Assembly (NCBI RefSeq): GCF_029227915.1
Contig: NC_079882.1
Location: 26,603,001 to 26,667,000, forward strand
Source of the DNA: Hydractinia symbiolongicarpus
Taxonomy: Eukaryota; Cnidaria; Hydrozoa; Anthoathecata; Hydractiniidae
Direction: 5' to 3'
Length of the DNA stretch: 64,000 nt
The notes beneath the pieces are model-generated. The model was given only the letters and a program-made list of their open reading frames with translations. It made no database searches and had not been told where the DNA came from. How positions within the stretch are numbered: position 1 is the first letter of the stretch; every line of letters starts with the position of its first letter. Positions 14,053 through 28,419 of the stretch are shown here, piece by piece. A program made the translations under genes and the position numbers.

Positions 14053-15796
14053 AGTGAAGACTATGTTGTTGCAATATTTTTATATTCTAAAAAAACAATG
14101 CATTAAAATGTGTACCAAATAGGTTCCAGATTTTTTTTGATGTATCCAATAGGCAACTGTAAACATAGGCAAATCAAAAGGGATATTTACTCAAATTGAA
14201 TGAACAGAAAATTGTACTTTGCTAACAAAATATTGAAACCAATTTTCAGGTAAGAGTCAAATCAATGAGCAACGCTTTTCCTTTTAGTAGAAAAAATACC
14301 TCAGAAAATCTTTTGCTTTTTCGGTTTTAAGAAGTACATGTTACATTGTCTCAATTTTTATGATCTGTGAGAAAAAAGTTGCTAATAGTTTTGATGTTAT
14401 ATTATGAAATACAAAGCCTAAGCTCGAAAGTACAGACCCAGCTTGCAAGGTATGTGCTCTTGACTGAGGGTTACGAATCCCTCTTATTACCTGGCTGCAT
14501 CTCATCTGAAACATAAATGTTCTATGTAAACACAATAAAGCCATTTTTTAAGTCAAAATTTCTAAATTACCAACGAAGAATGAAAAACACTTGTTCGATG
14601 TGGAATTCAAGATTGTTGGATTATACAATTTTAACCAATCAAATCATCAGATTCCTGTTTCTAACCAGTTTTTTCGTATCAGTCAGGTAATAAATGTATA
14701 AAAATGTATATTAAAATTTGATGTGTAATAAAAAACATATTTGTACAGAAAGGATCAAAAGTTCAGAATATGACAGTATTTCAGGTAAGTCTAATTGGAC
14801 ATCCCCAATCAACTTTGAGCGAGTCAAGCAAGAAGTCATCTGAAAAAATCCAAAAAAATTTATTTAAAATTTTGTGCAAGGTCATCCATTGGGTTAATTT
14901 AAAGAAGAAAACACACAAACATTCTTACTTCTAGTCCAGCAAATACACCTTATTCTATTATCTAGAGAAGTTTTCTTTAAATCTTGCATTTATTGTTTAT
15001 AAATGTTGCACAACAAACAATTTAAGTCATAAATTATATCTAAAATATTCATAAAAATACTAGTTTCCTTATATACAATTGTGCACAAAATATATATTAA
15101 AGAAATAATCTCAGAATAAATTCTAATTATTGGACATAATAGTGTAGATATTGTGATTTTTATATACATTTATAAGATTCTCCATTTTTACTTTATTCCA
15201 GAAAATTAACAAAGTGCAACATTAACAATCATGAAATTAACACAAAGGAAACTAACGCAAATGCCTATAAGAACTTACAAAAGGGCTTAATTGACACAAT
15301 ATAGCTATGCAAAAAGCGTATGAAAATATTTTGATCTTTATTTCAAGAATGGCTGCATTTTTTCTCTAAAACAATATCAGCTGCCCTACAGCCTACCTTA
15401 ATCACATTAGTTGAGTCGACTTTATCAGAACAATCCTATTTTTTTTGTGCTAATCAAACAAGAAGAACATGTGTGAGCTTTGTATTGGGATTGCTGAAAA
15501 AATATAATATTAGTCTAATCGTTTTGTAAAAATCAATAGTGAGTAGCAAATTTCCCAATAATTTTTGCAGGAACTAATGTTCGCAAAACTGATAAATTCT
15601 TTCAAGTAAGTCTGATTTAGGGTAAATCAGCTTTTCGACAAGTGAAGTGAAGAAATTCCATTTTTAAAAGCTTTTAATTCACTGCTCAATATTTAAGAAC
15701 AAAAATAGATAAAATCCTTGTTTCAGACTACAGTTTGAGCACTCAACATGATATTCTGAAGAAAAATTTAAGTACAAGGTCCCATCAGCTCTACGC
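14053..15796. other. Intergenic spacer between NUP188 and HPS3
   Basis: AT-rich sequence between the NUP188 start codon and the HPS3 stop codon, both genes on the minus strand. It must contain the HPS3 3' untranslated region and polyadenylation site and the NUP188 promoter and 5' untranslated region. I see no convincing protein-coding exon. A short stretch near 15570 (aactaatgttcgcaaaact) resembles a dispersed motif also seen near 40700. Confidence 0.5.
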
Positions 15797-18700
15797 TTAG
15801 GGAACATTAGTAACTTTGTACATATCAAGAAATTGTTTCTGGAGGACACCAGATTTTTTGTACTCCCAACATTCATGAAGGTATGGCAAGAAGAATTGCA
15901 TGGCACCATCAGCAGGTAATAAAGCAAGAAACTCAGATGGAGTATATGCTCTTGTAAGACGCAGCAGAACACCTAAACCAAAATAAAAAAATTATAGATC
16001 AATTTGTCATTTTAGTGCTTGAAAGATAAGGATAAAACAAGAAACCTTTTAAAACAGCAATGTAAGCATCTTGATTCCATTGTTCATAATCATTATTTCT
16101 TAAAGCTGACAAAAGATGATTAAGGAGTAATTGCCACTAAAAAATATTTCAATAAATATTCCAATTATTATTGTTTGAAAGATAAATAAAGCTTAATTAC
16201 GAAAAACTAATTAAGCTTTATTTATCTTTCAAACAACCTAAACAACTATTTAAATCAAATCCAAGAAAATAACTTCAATCATCAAAACATATTCAAGTAC
16301 AAGTTAAACATACCTGAGCTTTCCAGTCAAATAATTCTTTGGCATACTGTAAAGTTGAGTTAGGGTAGTTTTTAACCATATATTCAACCGCCTGCAAAAA
16401 AGAAGAATGTTCTAATCGAACCAGAAAATGTTACAGTAAAGATAAAAAAATATAAAAATTTAAATACAACACCTCTTTCCCATTGCCTGCTTTAGGCCAG
16501 CATAACACCAATAAACTATCCTTTCCAATAAATGATTGTTCAGAAAGTTTGTTCAAAACATGTGTTGACAATTCTTTACGGTTGTGTCTTGAGCAAAGAA
16601 GGGACTAAGGACAAATAAAAACTATACTACAATCGGACTAGCACATCTGAATTGAATAATACATGTAGTATTTACAAACCTGAAACTTTAATAAAACCTC
16701 ACTACAACAACAACACGGACAATAAACACGTTTGTTGTTGTCATCTTTCACTTTATTTGATGGAAGAGATGACGACTGAAGAGAATTTGGTTTGCCTGAT
16801 ATTGCTGCTGGAAGAGATTGGGGTGAAGATCTTGACGACCCTGCAATATCTTGGTGCTTCATGCTAGCTTTGTTGACAACACAGTCTTGGGGACATGGAG
16901 GTTCACCTGCAGGGAAAAATATCTGATTATACTTTATCAAATTATATTTTATTAAAAAAACCTCAGTTAGTAAGAAATGACTTGCCAGTAAATGGATGTA
17001 ATTTATCCAACCAACTGAATCGGGGAGCAAAATGTCCACTTCCTCTTGGCTGAAAGGGAAAAAATAACAAAACTATTGCAGAACAGCAAAGAAGAAATTT
17101 TCATCGCATCAATGAATGTACTTACAACATGAGAATGTGTGGTTTTCCAGCTATCAGAAACTAATCCTTTGGACATTTGAACTAGTCGTATCAAATACTG
17201 GTCAATAAGCAGTGGCTGTAAAAATGATCACACAAGCAAGTTAACTTTCTAAAATTCATAACTGGAGAATGAGAATTACATCAAGTACTTACAACTACTT
17301 TTGAAAAATGTTTCTTGCGAGTTCCATCTAAAAGTAAGTATAATTACTCTTTAATCATATAAAATATATGATAACACTAACGAAGATGGTTAAAAATTCC
17401 AATATTTTAAATAATACCTCATTTTGTAAACTACAAAAATCTTACCATTAATTAAAGCCTCAAAGACTTTACATGCTTGACTGCTGTATAATGTAGGGTC
17501 ATCCTTTTTCTACAAAACACATGCAAAAACTTTCAAAAAAATTTAAAACTTATTTCGTTGAAATACATACTTATGCAAGACAATTTTATCATAAACTTGT
17601 TTTAAAAGATAATGGAGAAAGTTGAGGTTAAGTGTCATTTTTATACAGGGAAGGGGTAATAAGGAGGTGACTAGCCAAAATAGAAGACATGATTTGACAT
17701 CAAAAATAGATGCTTCAATGCTTTAATAAGCCAAGGACAAAGGTAATTAGATCAGAATATTTGTTTCTTTATAAACATTTATGTTATAAGTTTTAAAGAA
17801 GAGCAGTTAAAATCTACATTTCTGAAATGAAAAAAATCACATTTTGTTTCAGCAAGAAGAATAAAATTTTTTTACATCTTTATAAAAAGTTATAGCCTAA
17901 ACCTCATTGCAAACGACAAATTACCACCACCACTATCACCTCAAAAAATAGGGTTAGCAACATGCCATATGTAATTTTAATACAAATATAAAGAAACTCC
18001 TAAAAAACGACAATTTAAACAATAAAGCTTTTTACAAATACGAAACATTCTGTGCCACAACAAAAGAACTTTTTATAATGAAATTTCTATTTTAGGAAGA
18101 AATAGGGGGAATTTTGAAGAGCAAAGTAAAACATGTATTAATATATGCTTTTACCAACAAGACTTTATTAGCCAGTTTTGCTAAAACTGCTTAATTTAAA
18201 AGTTATGAGAGGTTTCAGGTGTTCAGAAGGCTTCCTATGGAGTTTAACAATCAAAAAGGTGAGGGGGAGGCGGGAGGGGAGAGATAAGAAAAACTGCCTA
18301 AAAATAGCACATTTGAATTTTCATTAATGCTACAGATCAAATAAAACTATTTGATCTATCATTACAAAAAGGATTATTTTGCTCCTCCAATGTCCAACTT
18401 CCAGGTACCCATTTCTCCTTCATGATAAAGCTTTTATAGCACAGATTAACTAACTTTTTATTAAGATAAAAATACATTTCATATTAAAAAAAACTTTATG
18501 TGCCCTTCTCCATAAAATATGTTTTGTTGAATCTTTGTTGTATTATTTATTTTATGAAGTTTGCTATTGAGTCGAAGGACTTAAGTTCAATTAGACTTGT
18601 TTAGAGCACTGGTTTATGACTTTTAGATCGTACTAGAAAGCGTTAAAAACTTACTTTAAAAATATCTAAGATTCTATTTGCAGTAAATTTACCATGGTCA

Positions 18701-21700
18701 AACATTGTCACCAGTATTGATAGAAATGTGCTTTTGATTCTTTTCTTCACTAACTAAATAAAAAACATGTATTAAAAAACTACAAATTTGGTAACATACT
18801 GAATACATATGAATATCAGTTAGAAAAAAACAAAGCAAATGTGATCATGGAAGGCTGTGTTATTGTAATTACTGCCTACATGAACCAAGTACGCGAAAAT
18901 TTATGCCTGTGGGCCATCAGAGAAGTTTAGGGTAATGGGATTATGTTTTTCAAGCTGTCTGAGTTTCTTTAGCCGCATGGTTTGGAAGAACGGAAATGGA
19001 GAATGATAAGAAAAACGACAGTGCTGGAATCAGTATGTAGATGTCTAAGACAAATGTCTTTCTTGTTTTAATTTAAAGTTTGTCAAAAGAATGAGAACTA
19101 ATACTCATACATGACATACCTGACCCAGAGGAGTTATCAAGTGGACATCGTCAAATATAAGGTGATAATTATCAAGTGAAAGTTTTTGTAATGTTTCCTA
19201 AATAAAGAAATCAATACTTGATGCAAGTGCATAACTTATTTATACAGATTACAGCCTTTAAAGTCCATTTACCTCTGGGATTTCCTTGAGCAATTCTTCT
19301 ACAATATCTGGATTTCCAAGACTCATATGAAGGACAGCAAGACACAAGTAGTCAAAATATGCTACTCTATAATAAACAGGAATAAAAAGTGTGACTGGAA
19401 AGGTATATTATTTATTATATATTCTCAAACATGATCTTGCACCATAAGAATCACTTTATATATTTCCTGTTAAAGATTAAGGCGTAAAACTTGGTGTTTA
19501 CTGTAAATCTGCAAGCTTATCCATAAAAAAAGCACTCGCGCAATAAATCACAAGCTACAGCAATTTGATGTGTGCAAACGCAACCCTAAAATTATGAATG
19601 AATATTAAAACAAAATTTGCGCAGGGGGCTTCCATTGTTGGTGAGAGCATACATAAAGCATGTACATAATTGAAACACAATTTTACAACACAATGTAAAA
19701 ATAAGTTGTAAGTAGGGTCTTAAATTAAATTATTACAAATCGAAAGCAAATAACAACATAAAACTTTTTATTTGAAACAAACAACAATGAAATATATATT
19801 TTTTTAAAGATGTAATTTTTTATTTGAATTGAAGGCAACAGAGAAATAATCTGATTTACTAAAGACTGTTGAAATACTATTAGCCCATGGAAAAATTGAC
19901 TGGGATTTGCCCACAAAAAAATCAACAGTATATAATTTGGCACAGCTACCATTTGGTTAACAGACAGACAACATACAATATAGATAAATGAAAGTTATTC
20001 AGATTTATGGACTTTTTTAATCTTTGCATGTGCAATCATTGCAAATTTTTCAGAAGGTTAAAAACTACGTAGATGATAGTCACAAGGGTGTACTTTCATT
20101 GGGAGTAGGGAAGCAAATAATGGTTTGGCTATTATTTACCATTTCTCAGCATCTTGTGGTTGTTTTAATAGAATTGTGATAGTTGCCTAATCTAACAGAT
20201 TCTTTTAACAACCAATAAAAGATCAATGGTGCATTTCCAAGCACGAATGTTGTCATAAATACAGTCAGTTTTAAAACATACTTCTTATTGTGCATTTGCA
20301 GAAATTTACTTCGATTATTCATTGTAATCTATGTTGACCAGGAAACACACATACAAAGATTATAATAATAAAAAAAATTGACTCACTTTTTACCATTTCC
20401 TTCCTGTTTTCTTTTAAACTTGCCCATGTATTTTGCTGCCAAATCTATAAAATAAACCAAAGCTTATCTTTGTAAAAAATCAAGTTAATTTTATATAAAA
20501 GAGCTTGGAAAGTTGTCTAGGATTTTGTTTATGTTTTCTAAAAAACTTTATTGGTTCTCAAGATTTTAAAAAAGTTCTATCAAATAGTGTAGAGACTTGA
20601 TAGTTCCTGGGGTAAAGCCCAGAGGCAGACCGAGAAAAACTTGGCAGGAGGTTATAAGGACAGACTTGATAGAGAGGAAGTTGAGTTTAGATCTAACACA
20701 GTATAGATCAGATTGGAAGAGGGTCATTAATATACCCTGTCTAACCCATGCTAGCATGGAAAACGGACGTTAAGCCGAGAATGATGATGATGATGAAATA
20801 TCCAATAACATCATGAACTAGCTCTGAGTGAGGTGCTGTGCTTAACAGTTTTGTCTATGGTTAAATTCATGATTTTTTTTACCCATTTAGTTTATTGTTT
20901 AAACATTTTAATAAATTCCAATATTTAGTTATATATGCTTAATAACAGCGATTACGTTGCTATGTAGAGAACCAACAATGATTTTTTAAAAAAATAAAAA
21001 TATTCCCTAGATAATCTTTTAAGGTCTTTCATTTAAGCTTAACTTGTTTTTTCACATGAGATCAATGTTAGAATTTCAGTAGGAAAATTAAAAATCTGCT
21101 AAACTTTAATTTTTTGCTATTAATAACATTCAATCTGTTAAAGGAAATTTAACCTTTGAGTTATATATTCCTTTTTTACTTTGGACCTCCTAATTTTAAC
21201 TTGTAAGAAGAAAAAGTTACCATAAGAGAAGTTCTTTACTGCAGATTTCAATATAACAGCTGACAGCATGGTTGGTTTGTTTTTAAAATATAACTTCAAA
21301 ATAAACTCACTATGGTTCTAAAAAAGGATAAATAATTTTATGCTGTGCAAATCTCCTTGATACATTTCTAACTTAAAATGTAATAAGACTTAATTCTTGC
21401 TTTAAAGTCTAATCAACAGAACTAAATGACAGATAGATAGATAGATGTGCATATTTTACATGGCTAGCCTCACAAATATCGAGGGATATACCCTGTCTAT
21501 TATTTCCAGGAGGGGCCATGGCTTAGATGGAGAGTCCTAGAGTATTTAATGCTCATTTTGAGCGACGCAGACCCAATTAGGGCCCGCGCTCTACTAGACA
21601 ACTCCCGGCAACATCCAACGGCCCACACAGTGTGCCATCTTCCCAATTTCCCTCACATGGCTTGGGTTAACCCGGGGCTATGGTAACATTCACTCGCCCA

Positions 21701-24700
21701 TGTTGAATTGTTGTCAAGAGGAATCGAACGCCGGTCTCCCGCACAGAGTACGAGAGCTATAACCCCTAATCTACGGCGCCATAATTTGAATTGCATCATT
21801 TCTTCTGTTAACCTACTTTTTGAAGTTCAATCTCTTTTTCAGTAAATAGAATTGAATTCAGATATTCCATGAAGGCTTCACTATAAACATACTTCTAAAA
21901 AAAATAACATAGTTTAATATGTATCTATAAAAAACCATAAATATGAGAATTTCATAAACAAACTTACTTTTTCTTTGGTAGCGTATAGTGTTTGAAGCCT
22001 TTTAATGATATCTGGGAACTCTAAACCACTCATAGAGTAATAATTTGGAATTAAATTAAATGGAAAACTTTCTGTGCATCTAAATAGAAGAAAATTATTT
22101 TTGGAATTGGAGAATTCAATACTTTCACAATTTTAAAAACTTGAGCAGTTAGCAAAATGTGTGAAACATAGTTACATATCTTTCCAGGTACCATCTAATA
22201 TACCTGCAAATAAAATCAGCTAGATTAATTGCTGATTCTTTCAACAGAGTCTTCATTTCTCCTTCATTGTAAAGTCCAGACATCAATTCACTACGCAACA
22301 ACAAATGAGCTTCACAGGACAACTGATAGTAAATTGTTGGATTGGAAAATTCGTTTCCCTTAATAAGTGAGGTTAACTGATTGTAGAAGTCAGCTGCTGC
22401 AGTTTTTTCTAGAACATATATGCTCCATGGAGTTAACGGTCCACTGCTAGTCTTTTCCCTAAAACATACATTTTCCACATTGCAACAAAAACCATTGAAA
22501 TCATAAGAAAAAATGCTCAATTTCGATTTATTATAATTAGGCTTTTAGTTATATCATTTTTCATATGTTAAAAAAAAATGGAAGGCGCCTATCTTACTTA
22601 TTTGATTTAGCCTTCACAAGAATTCCAGTATATGATGCACTGCAACCAACCACAGCTATGTTTTGAAGTAAATACATACCAACTAAGCACACATCAAGAT
22701 CAATTGGTGGGCATGTCTACATTGAAAGAATACATAAAATACACAACATGTAATTAAGAAGAAACACTTCCTTTTCTTCACTTCCTTCTTACACATAAAC
22801 AAATTACCAACGCCAAATCATGAGGTGAGTAAACAATACATGGATTTTGATGCATAGCTTCATGATCAGCTTTTACTGTACCATCCTCTTGAACAGATAC
22901 ATAACTTCCAAAATAGTTCACATCTGCAAACTGTTGTGTTTCTGTACGAATCTTGTGGTATGGAGCTAAAAGAGTAAAGCTTTGTGTGAAACAACTACAC
23001 AAAGCTTTGATCTCAATGCATTCCATTTTTTAGAGTTTTTGCTACCAGTGAATAAGCATTAATCAAATTAAGTTGAAGTTCTTTTGCAATGTCAGATTTA
23101 TGGAACACAATCAAAGAAATTTTTAAATAAAATATTGTTTATCCTTAACAAACCTGGTTGTTGGTGGAAAGAAGTAGATGACAAATCAACTTCTTTAAAC
23201 ATTTCCAAACAATGTGCAGCAGCCAAAGGGTAAAGTCTTGATGTATAAGTTTCTAATCCATTTTTAGTAACAGTGTAAAGCATTGATGAAGTGTGAAGTG
23301 CTGTGAAACAATCCGATGTGTAGTGATACGTGGCAGCTTGACTTACACTTCCAGTAAAGTCATAAAGATATCCCTGCTTTCCAGTTGAGAAGAAAAATGC
23401 CAGTGTGACCAGAGGCACAGTTGATGGTAATTGAAACATGTTCCAAGGCCATGATGTATTTTCAAAGGTTGAACTTGTTGCATTTTCACCTAAGATAAAT
23501 TAGCTATACTGTTAACTGACATTATTTAGTCCATTGTTTATTGATACTAACTTAAATGTATTATGAGGTAATTATTTTCTACTAATAATTTTAGGAAATG
23601 CTAAAAGAAAAGTAAAAATTGCTGCTTCTTATTCTCTGACAAACTATGTTTTTCAAAAAATTGAAAGTTACACACAGCTGCTGTTTAGTATAATCACATA
23701 CAAAGCAATAAGCAAAACAAAATTATTGAAAAGAAAAAGGATAACATAAAGCTTAAAACTTGCTATTAAAACTTTTTATTATTTTTTTTATCTAATGTGA
23801 TGAAACTGCGAAAATTAAAAGTTTTTAGACAGGCAAGAAAGTAAGCAGAAGTCTACTACTAGTTTCTCTCAGATACAGCAGAAATCTATCTAAATTTGAA
23901 CCAAAAAACTTTTATTATAATTGTTTGTTGCAGTGCTTTTAGAAAATTGTTGCTGCTTCCAATTTAATCCCAATACATCTCAAAAGACTAAAAAAACTAC
24001 AATAATGTATTTACCTTCAACGAAAACTGGCAGCCATTGCAAGCTATGTAAAGCGCGAATATCGCCAGAATTTGACATTTCAGTTGGCTTGAAACGGCGA
24101 TACAACAATGTTACACATGAAACTGTTCCATTAAAAAACTGTGGACAATTAGCTTCCAAGTGACTAGTGTTAAACACAACTGAACAATGTAGTGGATGAC
24201 CAACAACATTTTCTAAGGGGCCTACAATTCAAAACAGTAAATTGTAAATTATTTTAGCTATATATACATACAATCCTTGGTTTGATACAATAGGTTTTAT
24301 ATATTTGTAGGTTTTATATATTTGTAAATTTGTTGTGTGTTTATTAATGCTAGTTTTTGATACTTGTGATTCTAAAATTGACATTTTCCTAGACAGACAA
24401 ATACAGAATCAAATTTACAAAATACTGATTGCACAACTGACAAATTTAAAATTAATTTTAGTCACATATACCTGTAATTTCTTTAGCAGCAGTATCTCTA
24501 TCAATGTATGGTGTTTCTTCTGATATAGAGGTCAAATTAATGTAACTATTGTCACTATCTACTACGAACTGATCTTGAGCTTTATACTGAAAAGATCTTT
24601 TGTCTGTGGAAAAGGAGGCAACTGAAGTATCTTTTCTTTGACTAAAATCCCAAACAACAAAGTTTCTGTCAAGAATTACTGAGTCAGTTACCTGGCTCTG

Positions 24701-25589
24701 ACCAATAGTTGCCTGATACTCTTTTTTGCAAGTAGATGTATTTTTGGTTGGACTAAGTACACAGCTCCTTAAAAAGAATTTCAGTTTAATTGTCTGAATT
24801 AAAAGTATTGCTATAATGTACAAAACAACTTTGAATTTAATGGAATACTCACTCAAGAAATTTGGACACATCCTCTGCCTGATATACATTTTGATCCTCT
24901 GGTTGACTTAAAAAAACCTGCAAAATTCTCAGTTCTGTTTGTGAAGCTAGACTAATCCAATTCCCCATAATGCCAATGTTATGTATGTAAAAAGAACAAT
25001 CTATTTCAATTATTTTAAAAAAATCAATTAAATTTTTTTCTTCTTCGGAAACAAAAAACTTTACTATTTTGCAGGAGAAAACAAAAATTTTTCTTCCTGA
25101 CGATACAGCAACATTATCAGTAGTTTGGCACAACGCAACATCTGAAGCTGGCTGATCAACATTAAGATCAATAACAACACTGTTATTTAAATATTTGTTA
25201 CAATTATTTGTTTTCACGCTTGATGAGTAACCACAAATTACGGTAGGATAAACTTTATTTGTAACACTTAATGAAAAATTCCAATAAACACGAACATAAC
25301 AACTTGTACTCAGTGGCGAAACACCACTTTTATACTCCTGTAGCCGTGTTTCCAAAGATAGTATAAACTGTTTGCTATTACAAAACAATAGTTTCAAAGG
25401 TATACCAAGACTTGAAAATCTCTGTAATTTTGGACAATTTATATTTTTCAAATTATATATGTGAAACACTCCATTGACAGAGGCAATAATAACTCGATCG
25501 TCAGCTGTGTAACAGATTGCCGTGGGATCATATTGATCGGTAAACGCTTTTGGATCTTTGAAAGGATGGCACAAAAATGTTCGAACCAT
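15797..25589 (-). CDS. HPS3: HPS3, BLOC-2 complex subunit
   Basis: HPS3 forms the BLOC-2 complex with HPS5 and HPS6 and acts in cargo delivery to lysosome-related organelles. The start is the ATG whose first base is close to 25589, giving MVRTFLCHPFKDPKAF, which matches the family N terminus (HPF block). Exon 1 (about 24852-25589) encodes a beta-propeller-like region with the IASVNGVFHIYNL and SSGRKIFVFS strands. Later landmarks are LLYRRFKPTEM and LHSLQWLPVFVEG near 24050-24110, the GKQGYLYDF segment near 23360, the strongly conserved SCEAHLLLRSEL near 22310, YYSMSGLEFPDIIKRL near 22020, and the terminal exon with ADGAMQFFLPYLHECW. The stop codon is at 15797-15799. The gene is complete, about 20 exons, with introns carrying a LINE fragment and a SINE. 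No break was seen. Confidence 0.93.
16171..16236. repeat. Perfect 29-bp inverted repeat with 8-nt loop
   Basis: Bases 16171-16199 and 16208-16236 are exact reverse complements, separated by the loop CGAAAAAC. It lies in an HPS3 intron. No mismatch in 29 pairs of mixed sequence is far beyond chance and suggests a recent event, or a folded transcript. Confidence 0.9.
20587..20800 (+). mobile_element. LINE 3' end fragment
   Basis: In the plus orientation this 5'-truncated piece encodes the tail of a non-LTR retrotransposon reverse-transcriptase protein. It shares the GRPRKTW, RSDWKRVIN and HASMENGR segments with the larger copy at 29836-30300, and ends in a GATGATGATGA tail typical of RTE/CR1-like 3' microsatellites. 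It sits in an HPS3 intron, antisense to HPS3. Confidence 0.75.
21431..21781 (-). mobile_element. tRNA-derived SINE, copy 1
   Basis: Read on the minus strand the element starts TGGCGCCGTAGATTAGGGG, has a B-box-like GTTCGATTCC and continues into a body with the core GGGTTAACCCAAGCCATGTG. It ends in a (CTAT)n tail at 21431-21446. It is highly similar to the copy at 38741-39076. It lies in an HPS3 intron on the same strand as the gene. Confidence 0.85.
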
Positions 25590-26698
25590 TTTAAGTATAC
25601 ATTTCTAAATAACGGTAAGAAATTAAAGTAAAGCTTTTACAGGTAATATAATGGCTATAAAGACATGGAATATGAAAATTCATTTGATGTTCTACATACG
25701 GTTTTCCCAAAAGATTTTTATTTGAAAATAAAACCAAACGGTGTGAAATGCAAAAATCCATATACTCTCCCCTCTTAATTGTAAAGAGGTCAAACACTAA
25801 GAAAATATCTCTGTAATTTCAATTAATTATGACCCCTGTTCCCAAACATTAATATTTTGTGTTAATGTTTCACCCCTACCCCACTCCCAACAATTGTCAC
25901 CTAATCCAAATTACGAAAAACCATTAAAATTGCTAGCATTATCCTACAAAATATTAATGAAAATCTACATCTACAAATAATCTACACAGAATTCTAACTG
26001 ATATTATGACAAACATACAGGATTATAACCTACCATGATGAAAATAAGCAAAACATGCATGCCATCTATTTAACAAGAATGGTTTTTTAATCAATCACAT
26101 GTTGCAACCAATTGAGAATCATTCCATAACATACGGAAAGCTTATAAAGACGTTTCTTCAAAGAGAAATATTATCAGAAAAATATGCTGTTTTGCAATAC
26201 ATCAGATCCTCAGGGAAAGGTTTGTTACTGTTGGTAGAATTCTTGCAAATATTGGGTAATTTAAGGCAAGAAGGAGATTTAAAAGGAGATTCAACATAAA
26301 TATTGCATAGCAAATTCTTTAACTTATTTTCTTATCAATGTGTTATTAGCAAACAAAAGTTCTATTATCTCTAATACAAATGTAATACTGCTCATCACCT
26401 GTACACAAAAATTGAATCATTTAAAAACTCCTCCACAGGAGCTTACAGCCATCTGAATTAATGACGGCATTCAGTTTTTGCCATTAAGGAGTCGTCGTAT
26501 TCTAAATTTACAGTGGCAAAATTTTGCTGTCACAACTAGTTGGTTCGGGTAAAAAATGTTTATTTTCCATATGCAATAAACTCACATCACACAATAGATA
26601 ATAGTTATAATATCAATGCGCACACAAAAAGTTTGAACTTTTGTGTTAAATTTTTTCTTCGTAGAAATCATTTCTGAATGTATGTATACAGTACTGGA
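25590..26698. other. Gene-free stretch upstream of HPS3
   Basis: AT-rich sequence containing the presumed HPS3 promoter and 5' untranslated region. No protein family, RNA gene or repeat was recognised here. Confidence 0.4.
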
Positions 26699-28358
26699 AT
26701 CAGGACACCTAACATCATGAGAGCATATCATGCGCGACACGAACGATCCACGATCCAATCGTGACCATCGCGATAGAAAAATGTTAACGGAGAGCTTCGC
26801 AATAGTCGCGATGTATAAAAAAATAACGATGCTATCGCGATCGTCACTATTAATCGTGATTGTTGCGATTGATCGTGAAGAACATTAAAAATATTAAACA
26901 ATAGATGTGTACAGCTAATCTTGTGTCTTTGTTTTTGTTTTTTTACATTTAAAAATTCTTTTGCATCTTGTATTTTTATTAGAAATTGGATTTTAGAAAT
27001 AAAATGACTCCAACTTAATTACTTGTTCTACGGGCGAAGTAGATAGCAGTTTACGGTCTGTCGGTCGGCCAAATAAAAATAATTTTGTGAGAAGTATAAA
27101 TGGACAGAACAACAACAAAAATCAAAAAATAACAACGAAGGAGGGTGTTACGACAAGCATACTTTTCTATGTATGTTTTGTTTGTAATAGCGAATGTTAA
27201 ATTAGAGAATGTCCGATTTAACGAAAGTTCATGGAGGGATAAGAATGTATGGTCAGAACAACAACAAAAAAATAATATTAAAAAAAAAATAACAACAGAG
27301 GTGTTACGACAACCGTTTTCTATGTATTTTTGTATAAGGCACGCAGTTTATATTTTTTAGTTGTGAAGGAAAAATAATAATAATTTGTCTCACTAAAAAA
27401 ATGTAACTAGTACTTAAGGTAAAAAGATAAAAGTACTTGCATTTTAAAAAACTTGTTTTCAAAAGTTATGCAGCAAGTTTTTTTGTGTTGTTTCGAAAGA
27501 TGTACAGCAAGAATTACTCTTGTGCTGTTTGGAAAGTTATACAGAATATACCTGCGTTGTTTTGAAATTTATACAGCAAGTTATTATTCTCCCATTTAAA
27601 ACAATAAAACACATAATCTATTTTAATAAATAAGTTAAGTGTTCTTTTAATGTAAAATTTAAGTGCAAAAAAGTTTCACGGACTATAGTTTAGTTGACAA
27701 TATTTAAAGTCTTTCACTGCATTAAAATTATTTATTTATATTCATAACGGAGGAGGGCGTTATGACATGCGTATTTTACGTTGTTTTAATTATTTTTCTA
27801 ATATCATTGAAAAAGATTTAATAATATTAATTATTTTTCCTAAATGATATTGACTAAGAAATTTAAAATTTTAGCAAGCAGCGTAATTTTAAACATACAT
27901 TAATCATAACGAATGAGGGCGTTACGACATTAATAATCTTTTTTTTTACAAGATGGGATAACAAAATGTTTGTTTGTTGATATTTTTATTATTTTTTTTA
28001 TCGTGAAAGTTAGGGTCGGCGGACCCGTAGAACAACTAAATAAGTTAGAGTCTAAACAAGAAAAAAGCTTATGACAACGAAAATATTTTTGATTTTAAAA
28101 AAACCAAAAAACAATTATTCATATTTAATTGCACTATTATCTATGACATTAAATACGTGATTTTTATAATGTTTAAAGATGTATCATGACGGCCGCGATA
28201 TGGATCGCGAAAGTCACAATGCATCATGAAAGTCAACCTCACGTTGGATTGCGACTTTCACAATGCTAAAAAATTTTACTATCGGAAAAACATTGTGAAT
28301 CGTGCGCAACGCGAATGATACGCGATCCACGATGTTAGGTGTCCCGATTCCAGTACTG
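26699..28358. mobile_element. Non-autonomous TIR DNA transposon, 1660 bp
   Basis: The left end CAGTACTGGAATCAGGACAC and the right end, reverse complemented, match over about 30 bp with two differences. The element is flanked by TA on both sides (26697-26698 and 28359-28360), as for Tc1/mariner-like elements, though the TIR class is not proven. Subterminal regions hold several TCGCGAT motifs (26767, 26812, 26836 and near 28196-28210). The interior has four spaced copies of GTTACGACA or GTTATGACA (near 27147, 27302, 27758 and 27920), each after a GAGG-like run. No transposase reading frame is present. Confidence 0.8.
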
Positions 28359-28419
28359 TACCACTGGGTCCGACTGACCCAAATTTTCATAAAAACAAAA
28401 ATATAATATATATATATAA

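Noticed and set aside
21710-21781. tRNA-like box sequences that could be read as a tRNA gene
   Set aside because: They are the head of a SINE with a body and tail, and the acceptor and anticodon stems do not pair convincingly.
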